Made by a program: the position numbers and the translations under genes. From Tissierellia bacterium (GTDB lineage Bacteria; Bacillota; Clostridia; Tissierellales; Dethiosulfatibacteraceae): 6,456 bases of DNA. A model generated the notes under the pieces. It saw nothing but the letters and a program-made list of their open reading frames with translations, was not told where the DNA came from and did no database searches. Below are positions 5,584 to 6,456 of the stretch, piece by piece; the first letter of the stretch is position 1, and each line of letters starts with the position of its first letter. The stretch is from NCBI GenBank assembly GCA_007116605.1, contig SKID01000169.1, positions 1 through 6,456 on the forward strand, read 5' to 3'.

Positions 5584-6354
5584 TTAAGTTAGAGGAGAAA
5601 GGCTGGGAGAGTAACCCATAGAAATGGATAAATCATAAGCATGTTTTTTAATAATTTGCTTTAATTCATCTAAATGAAGTTCATTTTTTACCCGATACTC
5701 AGGAATGATAACACCTATAGAGCCTTTGACTTTTCCTTCATAATCAAAAACAGGTGAACCAATACCAATAGTCCCCGTAATGTACTCCCCATATGAGACT
5801 GCAACACCTTCAGCTTTAGCTTGTTCAAGTTGGGGTAGTAGTTTTTCAGCTGTGGTTTTAGGCAAAGCATCGGCTAGTGGTAGAGCATTTTGTATGTAAT
5901 CATCAATAAATGCTTTAGGCAGATGGGATAAAATAGCTTTACGATTAGCGCCACTATGTAAATATCTCTCGTAACCAAAGCGGTCAACAACATTTAGCAT
6001 ATTGTCACTTTCAGATCGTTCTAATATAAGGCCTTTATAACCCATGGGAACAATAAAATAAGAATCTTCATTAATTGTAGAAGATAAGCTTTTTAGTGTG
6101 GGAGTAACGGGATACTGTAATTTTAAATTATGTCGAACCACTGTGCCCAATGGGATTAATGCAGGTCCCAGCTTATAAGTATGGGCTCTTTCATCTTTCA
6201 CCACAAAACGGTATTCACATAAAGTTTGCAGTATGCGATGTACTGTACTAGGTGGCAATTGAAGCCGTTCAGATAGATATGCAATAGTGAATTCTTCATC
6301 GGGTTTTTTAAGTGCATCTAATAATTCTAATGCACGTGCTAAACTTTGAATCAT
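5584..6354 (-). CDS. IclR-family transcriptional regulator
   Basis: A 256-residue DNA-binding regulator of typical IclR-family length. The N-terminal winged helix-turn-helix spans about residues 1-65: SLARALELLDAL (4-15), then the helix-turn-helix FTIAYLSERLQLPPSTVHRI (22-41) and a wing near YKLGPALIPLG (60-70). The C-terminal effector-binding domain (about 80-250) has LHSGANRKAILSHLP (132-146), SYGEYITGTIGIGSPVFD (187-204) and GSIGVIIPEYR (211-221), where family members bind small organic acids or similar ligands. The ATG at 6354 follows AAGGAG (6366-6361 on the minus strand) by 6 nt. It converges on hgdB, so it is not co-transcribed with the fermentation genes, but adjacency makes it a candidate regulator of them or of genes to the right. 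Ligand and targets are not readable from sequence, so no gene symbol is given. Confidence 0.92.
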   Translation of the reverse strand: MIQSLARALELLDALKKPDEEFTIAYLSERLQLPPSTVHRILQTLCEYRFVVKDERAHTYKLGPALIPLGTVVRHNLKLQYPVTPTLKSLSSTINEDSYFIVPMGYKGLILERSESDNMLNVVDRFGYERYLHSGANRKAILSHLPKAFIDDYIQNALPLADALPKTTAEKLLPQLEQAKAEGVAVSYGEYITGTIGIGSPVFDYEGKVKGSIGVIIPEYRVKNELHLDELKQIIKKHAYDLSISMGYSPSLSPLT

Positions 6355-6403
6355 TTTATTCTCCTTGGATATGAGTAAATATTTGCTTAATCATTGATAT
6401 TAC

Positions 6404-6412
6404 ATCATAACA
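6404..6412 (-). promoter_or_regulatory. Candidate extended -10 promoter of the IclR gene
   Basis: Read on the minus strand, TGT (6412-6410) directly precedes TATGAT (6409-6404, five of six matches to TATAAT), giving an extended -10 element. The matching -35 position (TTCTAT) is poor, which extended -10 promoters can tolerate. Transcription would start near 6397, leaving about 43 nt before the ATG. IclR proteins often control their own promoter, but no clear operator palindrome was found here. Confidence 0.4.
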
Positions 6413-6416
6413 TATA

Positions 6417-6445
6417 TTGCATTAGAATAGAATAGTGAGTATAAA
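6417..6445 (+). promoter_or_regulatory. Weak candidate outward promoter towards the right edge
   Basis: TTGCAT (6417-6422, three of six matches to the -35 consensus), a 17-nt spacer and TATAAA (6440-6445, five of six) point rightwards, away from the IclR gene. If real, a divergent gene begins beyond the window. AT-rich sequence makes chance matches likely. Confidence 0.2.
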
Positions 6446-6456
6446 AAAATAGCTTA

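Noticed and set aside
6395..6425. Palindromic operator upstream of the IclR gene
   Set aside because: The ATAT-rich stretch shows only partial symmetry, with just four matching bases at each end, no better than expected in such AT-rich sequence.
1..6456. CRISPR array, tRNA or rRNA gene, insertion sequence
   Set aside because: No regularly spaced repeats, no tRNA-like cloverleaf or rRNA sequence, and no transposase-like open frame were found on reading both strands.

Overview
This window carries most of a hydroxyglutarate-pathway glutamate fermentation locus from an AT-rich anaerobic bacterium. Strong GGAGG-type ribosome binding sites, AT-rich coding DNA, and an oxygen-sensitive 2-hydroxyglutaryl-CoA dehydratase together with a biotin-dependent glutaconyl-CoA decarboxylase point to an amino-acid-fermenting Firmicute (Clostridia or Negativicutes type). 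The sequence alone does not fix the genus.

Layout. Positions 1-552 are the 3' third of gcdA (glutaconyl-CoA decarboxylase carboxyltransferase subunit), cut by the window edge. A 156-nt gap follows, with a 19-bp hairpin and a plausible sigma-A promoter, and then gltS (Na+/glutamate symporter, 709-1941). After a second hairpin come hgdC (dehydratase activator, 2019-2804), a 116-nt spacer, hgdA (2921-4135) and hgdB (4137-5279), the last two separated by one base. A terminator-like hairpin (5299-5334) closes the + strand block. A 304-nt gap with two further hairpins and no convincing gene separates it from a convergent IclR-family regulator on the minus strand (5584-6354). The last 102 nt hold that regulator's candidate promoter and possibly a weak outward promoter.

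How the genes work together. GltS brings in glutamate with Na+. Enzymes outside the window convert it to 2-oxoglutarate, then (R)-2-hydroxyglutarate, then its CoA ester. HgdC uses ATP to send one electron to HgdAB, which dehydrates (R)-2-hydroxyglutaryl-CoA to glutaconyl-CoA by a ketyl-radical mechanism. GcdA starts decarboxylation of glutaconyl-CoA to crotonyl-CoA by transferring the carboxyl group to biotin, and its partner subunits use this to pump Na+ out. The Na+ gradient made by the decarboxylase could thus power uptake of the substrate by the symporter encoded beside it. The order gcdA-hgdC-hgdA-hgdB follows the Acidaminococcus fermentans cluster as I remember it; gltS between gcdA and hgdC is the main departure.

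I see no undescribed enzyme system here. The most unusual material is the non-coding structure: strong hairpins after gcdA, gltS and hgdB, and a nested foldable element between hgdB and the regulator gene.
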